Assembly: GCF_023229025.1 (NCBI RefSeq)
Contig: NZ_JALOAA010000012.1
Location: 1 to 56,920, forward strand
Length of the DNA: 56,920 nt
Reading direction: 5' to 3'
From: Sulfurimonas sp.
GTDB lineage: Bacteria > Campylobacterota > Campylobacteria > Campylobacterales > Sulfurimonadaceae
The notes under the pieces were generated by a model. It was not told the origin of the DNA, made no database searches, and saw only the letters and a list, made by a program, of their open reading frames with translations. This document shows positions 8,259-16,350 of the stretch, in pieces (within the stretch, counting starts at the first letter, position 1; every line of letters begins with the position of its first letter). The position numbers and the translations under genes were made by a program.

Positions 8259-11231
8259 ATGTCACAAAACAGACTGTTTCAATATTATAAAACCTCTAAA
8301 GAGCAAGATTTAGATATTTTGATTTGCCAAGATGCAAAAGAGGCACATGAGCTTGAGAGCGTAGCTAAATTTTTTAAAAAAGATGTTCTTCTCTTTCCTG
8401 ACTTTAGAGCTGCTTATGGAGATGACTTAAGAGTATATAAAGAGGAGCTTCATGAGCTCTTGACTGCTTTGCGAAAGTACTACTCTCTAAAAAAGAAACC
8501 GCTTGTTATCTTGCCGCTAAAAACAGTCCTATTTAACCTTCCAAAAGAGTCTCTTCTAGGCTCTACTACTTTAGAGTTTGGCTCCAATATAGAACTAAAG
8601 AGCTTTAAAGAGCAGATGCTTTTTTGGGGATACAACTTTGTAGATATGGTTCAGGTAGAAGGGGAGATATCTTTTCGCGGGGATATTATAGATATCTTTC
8701 CTCCATCATCACAGATGCCTCTTAGAGTTTCACTTTTTGATGATGAGATAGAGCAGATAAAATATTTTGAGCTTGAATCGCAAAGGACTCAAAAAGAGGA
8801 GCTTGAGAGCATTGAGATAACGCCTGCTTTTTACTCTTTGGATGAGGAAGCATTTAATACTCTAAATGAGAAAGTAACTAGAAGTGAGTTTGACTCCTTG
8901 GTTAAAGATATTGCCTCCTTGGGGTTTTGGCATCTAGATGATAGTGCGGCAGATTTTCTAGAGGGTAAAAGTGTAAAATTAGTAAGAAATCTCAAGGCCC
9001 TTTTAGCAGATGCTTACGCACTCAATAAGCCGACACTCTCGCGAGAGAGATTTAACTTAGAGATACTGCCTGATAGTGATGATTTTAAAGAGATAATGCC
9101 AAGTGATGTGGGCGCTCTTTTAAAAGTGCATAAAGATAAGAAAATAACGATTATAGCTTCAAATGAGGCGGTATTAAAACAGGCTGGACTCTTTGACTTA
9201 AAAGGGATAGAGACTCTTTATGCTCCATATATTTTAAATATTTTAAGCAAAGATGAGCTTGTAATCTCGCTAAATAAGCCAGATAGAGTAAGACGAAGAA
9301 GAAAAAGCTCAATTTTACTAGATGATTTAAAGACAGGCGACTATGTCGTGCATGAAGATTACGGTGTCGGTATATTTGAGAGTATTGAGAAGACTGAGAT
9401 TTTAGGAGGAGTAAAAGATTTTATAGTCATAAAGTATGTTGGTGATGATAAAATTTTACTCCCTGTGGAAAATCTTGATGCCATAGACCGCTATATCGCT
9501 TCAGGCGGCTCTGTTCCGGTTTTAGATAAGCTTGGCAAAGGTAGCTTCGGCAAACTAAAAGAGAGCGTAAAAAAACGGCTTATGGAGATAGCGGGGCAGA
9601 TAGTAAATACTGCAGCAGCAAGAGAGCTTATAAAAGCACCAAAGATAAGCGTTGATGAGGATGAGTTAAGGGCATTTCAAAAGCTCTCCGGTTTTGATTA
9701 TACCGATGATCAGACACAATCAGTGGATGAGATAATAGCGCAGATGAGTTCGGGGCATATTATGGATAGGCTTCTAAGCGGCGATGTAGGGTTTGGAAAA
9801 ACAGAAGTGGCGATGAACACTATCTTTGCAGCGTACAAATCAGGTTATCAGTCTGCACTTATAGTTCCCACAACGCTACTTAGTGCACAGCACTACCGCT
9901 CGCTTCGTGAGAGATTTGATGATTTAGGTATAAAGTGCTCAAAGCTTGATAGATTTGTTAGTGCTAAAGATAAGAAAAATATCATAAAGGCTCTTGCAAG
10001 CGGAGATTTGGATGTTGTTGTAGGAACTCATGCCCTTTTTGATACAGAGTTTAAAAACCTAGGCGTTGTCATCATAGATGAAGAGCATAAGTTTGGTGTA
10101 AAACAAAAAGAGAAGATAAAAGAGTTATATCATAATGTTCATCTTCTCTCTATGAGTGCGACTCCAATTCCACGCTCACTAAATCAAGCTCTTAGTTCAA
10201 TAAAAACAATGTCGCAGCTTCTTACCCCGCCAAGCGACAGAGAGCCTGTTAGAACTTTTGTGAAAGAGTATGAAGAGAAGCTTATAAAAGAGGTGATTTT
10301 GCGCGAAATTCGCCGTGGCGGACAGATATTTTATATACACAACTCAATAGACCATATGCCGATTAAACTCGGCGAACTAAAAGCGATACTTCCCCAGCTT
10401 AGAGTCGTCATGCTCCACTCTAAAATCTCTGCAATAGAGACGGAAAAAGAGCTTTTGAAGTTTGAGGCGGGGGAGTATGATTTGATGCTTGCAACCTCAA
10501 TTATAGAGTCAGGCATACATATGCCTAGAGTAAATACCATTATAGTTGACGGTGCAGACAGATTTGGCATGGCGGATTTGCATCAACTCCGTGGACGTGT
10601 CGGGCGCAGCAGTGTTGAAGGGTTTGCTTACTTTATAGTAAATGATAAAGAGGGATTAACGGATGATGCTAAAAAGAGGCTTTTAGCGTTAGAGTCAAAC
10701 TCGTTTTTGGGAAGCGGCTCTGTTTTAGCGCATCATGATTTAGAGATACGAGGCGGCGGAAACTTAGTCGGCGATGCTCAGAGTGGACATATAAAAAATA
10801 TCGGTTACTCTTTGTATCTTAGAATGTTGGAAGATGCCATAAAACTTTTAAGCAATCAGGCAGAGAGTGAAAAGGTAAAAGTAGATATAAAGCTAACTAT
10901 TTCGGCATTTATATCAGATGAGGTAGTAAAAGAGGATAGACTCCGTCTAGATATATACAGGCGACTCTCAGCATGCGAAGATAGTGTAGAGATATATGAA
11001 ATCCAAGAGGAAGTCATAGACCGCTTCGGCGAGCTAGACACCCCTACAAAGCAGTTCTTTGAACTGATGGTCATTAAGCTTTTGAGTCTGCATAAGAGGG
11101 TAAAGAGTGTCTCTAACTATGGACAAAACATTACATTTGCCTACATGGATGAGAAAAAAGAGAGCATTAAATCAGACTCAAAAGACGATGACGACATTAT
11201 AAAAGCAGTGCTGAAGTATTTAAGGGCGTAA
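8259..11231 (+). CDS. mfd: Transcription-repair coupling factor
   Basis: Mfd removes RNA polymerase stalled at DNA damage and recruits the UvrABC excision system. The protein shows the N-terminal UvrB-like region, the RNA-polymerase-interacting domain (KTGDYVVHEDYGVGIF and following) and a superfamily 2 helicase core with GDVGFGKTE (Walker A, near residue 508), DEEH (607-610) and SMSATPIPRSL. A C-terminal TRCF domain follows. With the ATG at 8259 it has 990 residues; a GTG at 8217 in the same frame would add 14 and overlap ccmA. Neither start has a strong ribosome binding site. It is slightly shorter than E. coli Mfd (1148), as in other Campylobacterota. Confidence 0.95.
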   Translation: MSQNRLFQYYKTSKEQDLDILICQDAKEAHELESVAKFFKKDVLLFPDFRAAYGDDLRVYKEELHELLTALRKYYSLKKKPLVILPLKTVLFNLPKESLLGSTTLEFGSNIELKSFKEQMLFWGYNFVDMVQVEGEISFRGDIIDIFPPSSQMPLRVSLFDDEIEQIKYFELESQRTQKEELESIEITPAFYSLDEEAFNTLNEKVTRSEFDSLVKDIASLGFWHLDDSAADFLEGKSVKLVRNLKALLADAYALNKPTLSRERFNLEILPDSDDFKEIMPSDVGALLKVHKDKKITIIASNEAVLKQAGLFDLKGIETLYAPYILNILSKDELVISLNKPDRVRRRRKSSILLDDLKTGDYVVHEDYGVGIFESIEKTEILGGVKDFIVIKYVGDDKILLPVENLDAIDRYIASGGSVPVLDKLGKGSFGKLKESVKKRLMEIAGQIVNTAAARELIKAPKISVDEDELRAFQKLSGFDYTDDQTQSVDEIIAQMSSGHIMDRLLSGDVGFGKTEVAMNTIFAAYKSGYQSALIVPTTLLSAQHYRSLRERFDDLGIKCSKLDRFVSAKDKKNIIKALASGDLDVVVGTHALFDTEFKNLGVVIIDEEHKFGVKQKEKIKELYHNVHLLSMSATPIPRSLNQALSSIKTMSQLLTPPSDREPVRTFVKEYEEKLIKEVILREIRRGGQIFYIHNSIDHMPIKLGELKAILPQLRVVMLHSKISAIETEKELLKFEAGEYDLMLATSIIESGIHMPRVNTIIVDGADRFGMADLHQLRGRVGRSSVEGFAYFIVNDKEGLTDDAKKRLLALESNSFLGSGSVLAHHDLEIRGGGNLVGDAQSGHIKNIGYSLYLRMLEDAIKLLSNQAESEKVKVDIKLTISAFISDEVVKEDRLRLDIYRRLSACEDSVEIYEIQEEVIDRFGELDTPTKQFFELMVIKLLSLHKRVKSVSNYGQNITFAYMDEKKESIKSDSKDDDDIIKAVLKYLRA

Positions 11232-11305
11232 GGGTTGATAACAGGAGTTTAAGATTCAAAATATTTCAAATTGACATATTTTTCAATGAAAATAAATTAG
11301 TTTGG

Positions 11306-11311
11306 TATGAT
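11306..11311 (+). promoter_or_regulatory. Predicted -10 element (TATGAT) at the island's left edge
   Basis: TATGAT lies 28 bases before the ATG at 11339, in the AT-rich 107-base gap after mfd. A TTGACA at 11271-11276 is too far away (29 bases) to be its -35. This would be the only promoter seen for the accessory island. Confidence 0.35.
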
Positions 11312-11338
11312 TTATCAAATAATATTTGGATTTGAACG

Positions 11339-12208
11339 ATGAATAAAGAAAATAGCTCAGATATAGTAATTTATAATGATGGTGAACTTGAGCTTAATGT
11401 CTCTGTTGAAAGTGAAACAGTATGGCTTAATAGAAATCAAATTTCAGAGCTTTTGGATAGAGATGTAAAAACTATAGGAAAGCATATAGGCAATATATTT
11501 AGCGATGGTGAGCTTGAGAAAATCTCAGTTGTCGCAAATTTTGCGACAACTGCTCATGATGGCAAAACATACAATGTTGAGTACTATAATTTAGATGTAA
11601 TTATTTCAGTCGGCTACCGGGTTAAATCACAAAAAGGTGTAAGATTTAGACAATGGGCAACCTCAATAATAAAAAGCTATATTACTAATGGGTATGTAAT
11701 AAACTCTGAAAAAATAACAAATCAAAGATTTAAAGAGCTTGAAAGTGAGGTGGTGATTTTAAAATCAAAAGTTGAAAACATATCAAATGGACTTCAAAAC
11801 ACAACCCTCAAACCCAAACAAGGGATACTTTTCGATGGTCAAATTTATGATGCCTATGTTTTTGTGAACGATTTGCTAAAGAGTGCAAAAAGTGAAGTGG
11901 TGCTTATAGATAACTATATAGATGACACCATTTTTACACTCTTTAGTAAATACCAAAATTTAAAAATAAAAATCTATACTCAAAATATCTCAAAACAGTT
12001 GCGTTTTGATTTTCAAAAATACAACTCACAATATAAAAATATAGAATTACAAGAGTTTAAAAAAGCTCACGATAGATTTTTGATAATTGACGGTACAGAG
12101 ATTTACCACATAGGAGCAAGCCTTAAAGACCTCGGTAAAAAGTGGTTTGCATTTTCAAGGTTTGAGATGGAAGCTTTAGAAGTTTTGGAGAGGTTGAAAA
12201 ATGGGTAA
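11339..12208 (+). CDS. RhuM-family protein with a phospholipase-D-like C-terminal domain
   Basis: This 289-residue protein has two parts. Residues 1-125 match the RhuM family, with WLNRNQISELLDRD (a helix-turn-helix-like segment), an EYYNLDVIISVGYRVKSQKG block and FRQWAT. Residues 160-289 follow a helical linker and look like a single phospholipase-D/HKD-type half: H244-x-R-F-L-I-I-D251 followed by G259-x-S261 and a D-L-G-K-K segment. The classical HxK is HxR here, so nuclease activity is uncertain. RhuM genes are usually found in restriction-modification and defence islands or next to phage genes, and their role is unsettled. It sits immediately before a STAND-nuclease gene on the same strand. 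A 27-base palindrome lies within its coding sequence. Confidence 0.75.
   Translation: MNKENSSDIVIYNDGELELNVSVESETVWLNRNQISELLDRDVKTIGKHIGNIFSDGELEKISVVANFATTAHDGKTYNVEYYNLDVIISVGYRVKSQKGVRFRQWATSIIKSYITNGYVINSEKITNQRFKELESEVVILKSKVENISNGLQNTTLKPKQGILFDGQIYDAYVFVNDLLKSAKSEVVLIDNYIDDTIFTLFSKYQNLKIKIYTQNISKQLRFDFQKYNSQYKNIELQEFKKAHDRFLIIDGTEIYHIGASLKDLGKKWFAFSRFEMEALEVLERLKNG
11526..11552. repeat. 27-base near-perfect palindrome inside the RhuM-like gene
   Basis: Two perfect 13-base arms (CAGTTGTCGCAAA and TTTGCGACAACTG) are separated by one T. The palindrome lies in the segment coding VVANFATTA, a region that is itself conserved in RhuM proteins, so it may arise partly from codon choice. In mRNA it would form a very stable hairpin. 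Confidence 0.9.
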
Positions 12209-12382
12209 AATAAAGACAGAAAATTAACGGCAAAAGAACAATATAGGGTTAAGTGATAAAAAGTCATATGAAATTTTAATTTAGATAAAATGTAAACTTT
12301 AATGCTGCAGATGAAGATGACAATGAGTGACTTTTGGTGTGAAGGTTAGTGCTGGGGATGAGTGAATTAAAAAAGGAAAAAA

Positions 12383-14680
12383 ATGAGTCAAAACTATGAC
12401 TTTAAAAATTTATCTCCAATAGATTTTGAAGAACTTTGCAGAGATTTATTACAGAAAGAATTGTGTATAACATTAGAAAGTTTTACTGAGGGGAAAGATG
12501 GAGGTATAGACTTTCGGTATGCTCAAGGTGTTGATAAATTAATTTTTCAATGTAAACGATTTACAAAAGATAGTTTTTCTTCTTTGGAAACTGAGTTAAA
12601 AAAAGAATTATCAAAAGTCAAAAAACTTAATCCTACAAGATATATTGTAATGACATCTTTTGGGTTGACTCCAGCAAATAAACAAATTATTTTAAATCTT
12701 TTTTCTCCCTATATTGTCTCAATATCTGATATATACGGAAAAAATGATATTAATAACTTACTTGGGAAATTTGAAGATGTTGAAAAAAAACACTACAAAT
12801 TATGGTTTAATAGTACATCAATTCTCACTTATTTACTTCATAGTGGCTCCTATAATAGAAGTACTGATAAATTACAAAAAATCCAAAATAAATTAAAAAT
12901 ATATGTTCTTAATGAAAGCTATAATAATGCAGTTGATATTTTAAATAAGAATAACTACTGTGTAATATCAGGAGTTCCTGGTATAGGTAAAACAACCTTA
13001 GCCGATATCTTAAGTTTTCAATACATTCAACAAGAATTTGAGTTTTTATTTATTTCAAATAATATTTCAGAAGCTTGGGGACTTCTCAAAAAAGACACAA
13101 AGCAACTATTTTATTTTGATGATTTTCTTGGTAGAAATTTTTTAGAAGATAGATTGGAAAAAAATGAAGATGATAGTTTAATTAGTTTTATAGAGTATGT
13201 AAAAAAAGATAAAAGTAAAAAGTTTATTTTAACAACAAGAGAATACATCTTAAATCAGGCAAAACATACTTACAAAAAGTTAGATAATGGTGGTTTAGAA
13301 CTTGCGAAGTGCACACTTGATTTAGGAAATTATACAAAACTAATTAAGGCTAAAATTTTTTATAATCATTTATTCTATTCTGATTTAGAGCTTGAATATA
13401 TTAATGCACTTTTAAAAGATAAGACATACCAAACTATAATTGAACATCAGAATTACAATCCTCGTTTAATCGAATATATTACTAAAAAAGATATTGAACA
13501 ATTAGTAAGTGATGACGAATATCCAACTTATGTAATAAGTAAATTTGATAATCCTGAAAGTATATGGGAAGAAGCCTTTGAAAAATTATCAAACAGTGCA
13601 AAATGTGTATTGTATGAACTCGCTATTTCAAGTAATGAAATCTTGCTTGATGAGCTTAAATCAGCATTCCATAAATTTTATAAAACTATGGCTAAGGAAT
13701 ACAATTTTTCAACGACACCTTCGGATTTTGATAGTGCTATAAAAGAATTAGATAATAATTTTACAAAAATTACTATGGACGATGGCAAGCAATCTATTGT
13801 CTCATTTCACAATCCTTCAATTAGGGATTTTATAATATCTCTTATAAATAATAGCACTTCAATAAAAGAGATGCTCATTGATAATTTGCTTTATTTCAAT
13901 CAAGCTTTTTATGCTTTTAGAAATCCAAATGAAACAACAGAGCATATTTTTGACAAGCATAAGATAAACATTGATAATGATTTAGAAAAAAAGTTAGCTT
14001 TAAAATCTATTGAACTGACTAACGATATCAAAACAACTTCTATAAAAATCATATATGCTTCTGACAATAAAAAAGTTATGAAACCAAATACACCAAACAT
14101 TTCAGCTCAACTATGGATGTTGCATAATAGGTTTGTATCAAGCAGTGAAATACAAAGTTTTATTATAGAGACACTTAAAAATGTGAATTTAAAAGAAATC
14201 TTTATTACTTCAGGTCAAGATAAACCAAGTTTAATCGCATTGATAGATAAATATAATATTAAATCAAAAGAAAAAGTAATATTTGAGCTTTTAGATTATT
14301 TAAAAGAAAATAATATTGATTATGATGAAGATATAGAGTGTTTACTTTATTGCAAAGATACAATACTTGGATTTGATGAGTATTTTAAAGATAATGAAGA
14401 TTATTTTATTGATTGTATTGAAAGCTATGCTGATAGTGTCGCACAGGCAATAGACAAACATTATGATGGTGCAGAGATTATTAATATATTGAATGAGTTT
14501 AATGAATCATTTGGTTGCAATATTGACTACGAGCACTTACATGAAAGAGCTGATGAGATGGGGCATAATCGAGATGACTATGATTTGTGGAGAGAAACAT
14601 CAAGGGAGCAAAAATTTGATAGAGAATTAGAAGATAGATATATTGACTCTATCTTTGGTACATTAATAAGTGATAAATAA
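12383..14680 (+). CDS. Mrr-type nuclease fused to a STAND-type NTPase (candidate defence protein)
   Basis: This 765-residue protein has three recognisable parts. Residues 10-110 form a PD-(D/E)xK restriction-endonuclease-like domain: FEELC (15-19), GKDGGID with D43, and Q56-C57-K58. Residues 185-400 form a P-loop NTPase: GVPGIGKT (197-204), FDD (D246-D247) and a TTREY motif (284-288), as in the novel STAND group nSTAND3. A winged-helix-like segment ends in FHNPSIRDF (475-483). Residues 510-765 are helical and unassigned, in the place where sensor repeats lie in related Avs proteins. AAGG precedes the ATG. By analogy with Avs-type STAND nucleases, it may sense a phage protein, oligomerise and degrade DNA. 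That role is inferred; the domain calls are visible in sequence. Confidence 0.85.
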   Translation: MSQNYDFKNLSPIDFEELCRDLLQKELCITLESFTEGKDGGIDFRYAQGVDKLIFQCKRFTKDSFSSLETELKKELSKVKKLNPTRYIVMTSFGLTPANKQIILNLFSPYIVSISDIYGKNDINNLLGKFEDVEKKHYKLWFNSTSILTYLLHSGSYNRSTDKLQKIQNKLKIYVLNESYNNAVDILNKNNYCVISGVPGIGKTTLADILSFQYIQQEFEFLFISNNISEAWGLLKKDTKQLFYFDDFLGRNFLEDRLEKNEDDSLISFIEYVKKDKSKKFILTTREYILNQAKHTYKKLDNGGLELAKCTLDLGNYTKLIKAKIFYNHLFYSDLELEYINALLKDKTYQTIIEHQNYNPRLIEYITKKDIEQLVSDDEYPTYVISKFDNPESIWEEAFEKLSNSAKCVLYELAISSNEILLDELKSAFHKFYKTMAKEYNFSTTPSDFDSAIKELDNNFTKITMDDGKQSIVSFHNPSIRDFIISLINNSTSIKEMLIDNLLYFNQAFYAFRNPNETTEHIFDKHKINIDNDLEKKLALKSIELTNDIKTTSIKIIYASDNKKVMKPNTPNISAQLWMLHNRFVSSSEIQSFIIETLKNVNLKEIFITSGQDKPSLIALIDKYNIKSKEKVIFELLDYLKENNIDYDEDIECLLYCKDTILGFDEYFKDNEDYFIDCIESYADSVAQAIDKHYDGAEIINILNEFNESFGCNIDYEHLHERADEMGHNRDDYDLWRETSREQKFDRELEDRYIDSIFGTLISDK

Positions 14681-14791
14681 TATAAAATATTAGAGGCAAA
14701 AAGAAAATGAAAAACAGACAATATATACAAAAAAATCAAAAAATCATGAATTATCTTAGATGATAAAAAATATTTTAAAAAAGGATAGTAT

Positions 14792-15601
14792 TTGAGAATA
14801 GCATTTATAGGCGATATAGTAGGAAGTCCCGGTAGAGATATGTTAAAGAGTTATCTGCCAAAGCTAAAAAAAGAGCATGGGATTGATTTTGTTATTGCAA
14901 ATTATGAGAATGTTTCTCACGGTTTTGGTTTGACAGCCAAGAATGCAAACGAGGTTGTAAGTTACGGTGTGGACTGCATGAGCGGCGGAAATCACTCGTG
15001 GGATAAAAAAGAGGTAGAGGCGCTTTTTGCAACGCATGAGATTTTAAGACCCCATAACTATCCAGAGGAAGTTAGCGGAACGGGCTGCAAGATTTATGAT
15101 GTTGCAGGGGAGAGGCTTGGTGTTTTAAACCTTATGGGGCACTTTGCCATGCCATATACAGACAATGCTTTTAGATGCGCAAAAGAGAGTGTAGAGGCTC
15201 TACATGCAGATGGTGTAAAAAATATTTTTATAGATTTTCATGCAGAGGCTACAAGTGAAAAAAGAGCTATGATGATGCTTCTTATGGGAAGAGTTAGTGC
15301 AATAATCGGAACACATACCCATGTTGGAACTGATGATTTTCAGATAGTAAATAGCACCGCATATCTCACAGACATCGGGCTTACTGGTTGTCGTGATAAT
15401 GTAATCGGTATGGATGAAAAAGTGCCGCTAAAGCAGTTTCTTACCGGCATGAGAGGACATTTTGATATTCCAAAAAAGTGTAAAAAAATAATGCAAATAG
15501 CCATCTTGGATATTAGCAAAGGCAGATGTGAGAGTGCATTTAAGCTTAAGATATTTGATGATGATACTATTATAAAAACAGATGCTTGGATTGAGAGTTA
15601 A
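14792..15601 (+). CDS. YmdB-like metallophosphoesterase
   Basis: This 269-residue protein belongs to the YmdB/TIGR00282 family; Bacillus YmdB is a 2',3'-cyclic-nucleotide phosphodiesterase that affects biofilm and motility choices. Metal-binding blocks are visible: FIGDIVGSPGR near the start, NYEN (about 39), GGNHSWD (66-72), DFHAEATSEK (about 150) and GTHTHVGTDD. The start is TTG preceded by AAAGG. It lies just beyond the accessory island and marks the return to core sequence. The family assignment is firm; the physiological substrate in this organism is not known. Confidence 0.92.
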   Translation: MRIAFIGDIVGSPGRDMLKSYLPKLKKEHGIDFVIANYENVSHGFGLTAKNANEVVSYGVDCMSGGNHSWDKKEVEALFATHEILRPHNYPEEVSGTGCKIYDVAGERLGVLNLMGHFAMPYTDNAFRCAKESVEALHADGVKNIFIDFHAEATSEKRAMMMLLMGRVSAIIGTHTHVGTDDFQIVNSTAYLTDIGLTGCRDNVIGMDEKVPLKQFLTGMRGHFDIPKKCKKIMQIAILDISKGRCESAFKLKIFDDDTIIKTDAWIES

Positions 15602-15638
15602 ATATTTTTAGTGTAATGAAAAAGAGACCCTTTTTGGT

Positions 15639-15654
15639 TACAATAGTATAAAAT
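15639..15654 (+). promoter_or_regulatory. Predicted -10 region for the two-component pair
   Basis: TACAAT (15639-15644) and an overlapping-phase TATAAA (15647-15652) lie 20-35 bases before the response-regulator start, with AGGAA in between as ribosome binding site. No -35 is evident. Either element could be the -10. Confidence 0.4.
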
Positions 15655-15675
15655 TTAATTAGGAATTCTTAAAAC

Positions 15676-16350
15676 ATGAGTGCAAAAATTGTAGTAGTAG
15701 AGGATGAAGAGGATATACTAGAGCTTCTTGAGTACAATCTGCAAAAAGAGGGGTATGAAGTCATAGGCTTTTTAAACACTAAAAGTGTTGAACAGATTCT
15801 TGTTGAAGAGGATATAGATCTTCTTATAATGGATAGAAATCTCCCCGGAGTTGAAGGTAGCGAGTTTGTTCAAACTCTTAGAGCAGATGGATTTTCCACA
15901 CCTGTGATATACCTTAGTGCAAAAAATCATGATAGTGAGATAGAGGAGGGTTTTTTAAGAGGCGGTGACGACTATATAACAAAACCTTTCAATATGAAAG
16001 AGCTGATGCTGCGCATAAAAGCAATTTTGCGAAGAACTTCAAGAAAGATAGAAGATGGAGTGTTCTCTCACAGAGATTTGCTCTTGGATAGAAGCTCTAG
16101 GACATTAAGTGTAGAGGGTAGAGAAGTAGATGTTACAAAACTTGAGTTTAACCTCTTATGTGAGTTTATTTTAAATAAAAACAGGGTACTTGATCGTGAC
16201 TATCTCCTTGAGAGTGTATGGGGGGAGAGCGATGAGTATCAATACAGAACCGTAAATGTTGCCATAAATAGACTAAAAGAGAAAATCGACCCGGATAAAA
16301 CAAAAGAGTATATACAAACAGTCCGCGGAGTAGGATACAAGTTGTGCTAA
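15676..16350 (+). CDS. OmpR/PhoB-family response regulator
   Basis: This 224-residue protein has a receiver domain (1-118) with acidic residues E11/E12, phosphoacceptor D53 (in IMDRNLPG), T/S switch in LSAKN and K in TKPF. A C-terminal winged helix (about 128-224) ends in YIQTVRGVGYKL, typical of the OmpR/PhoB class. It is overlapped by the histidine kinase gene by 7 bases, so the two form one operon and probably one signalling pair. Length and motifs are complete. The signal and target genes cannot be read from the context. Confidence 0.95.
   Translation: MSAKIVVVEDEEDILELLEYNLQKEGYEVIGFLNTKSVEQILVEEDIDLLIMDRNLPGVEGSEFVQTLRADGFSTPVIYLSAKNHDSEIEEGFLRGGDDYITKPFNMKELMLRIKAILRRTSRKIEDGVFSHRDLLLDRSSRTLSVEGREVDVTKLEFNLLCEFILNKNRVLDRDYLLESVWGESDEYQYRTVNVAINRLKEKIDPDKTKEYIQTVRGVGYKLC

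Noticed and set aside
11271..11311. TTGACA with TATGAT as a two-box promoter for the island
   Set aside because: The spacing is 29 bases, far from the usual 16-18, so only the -10 is retained.
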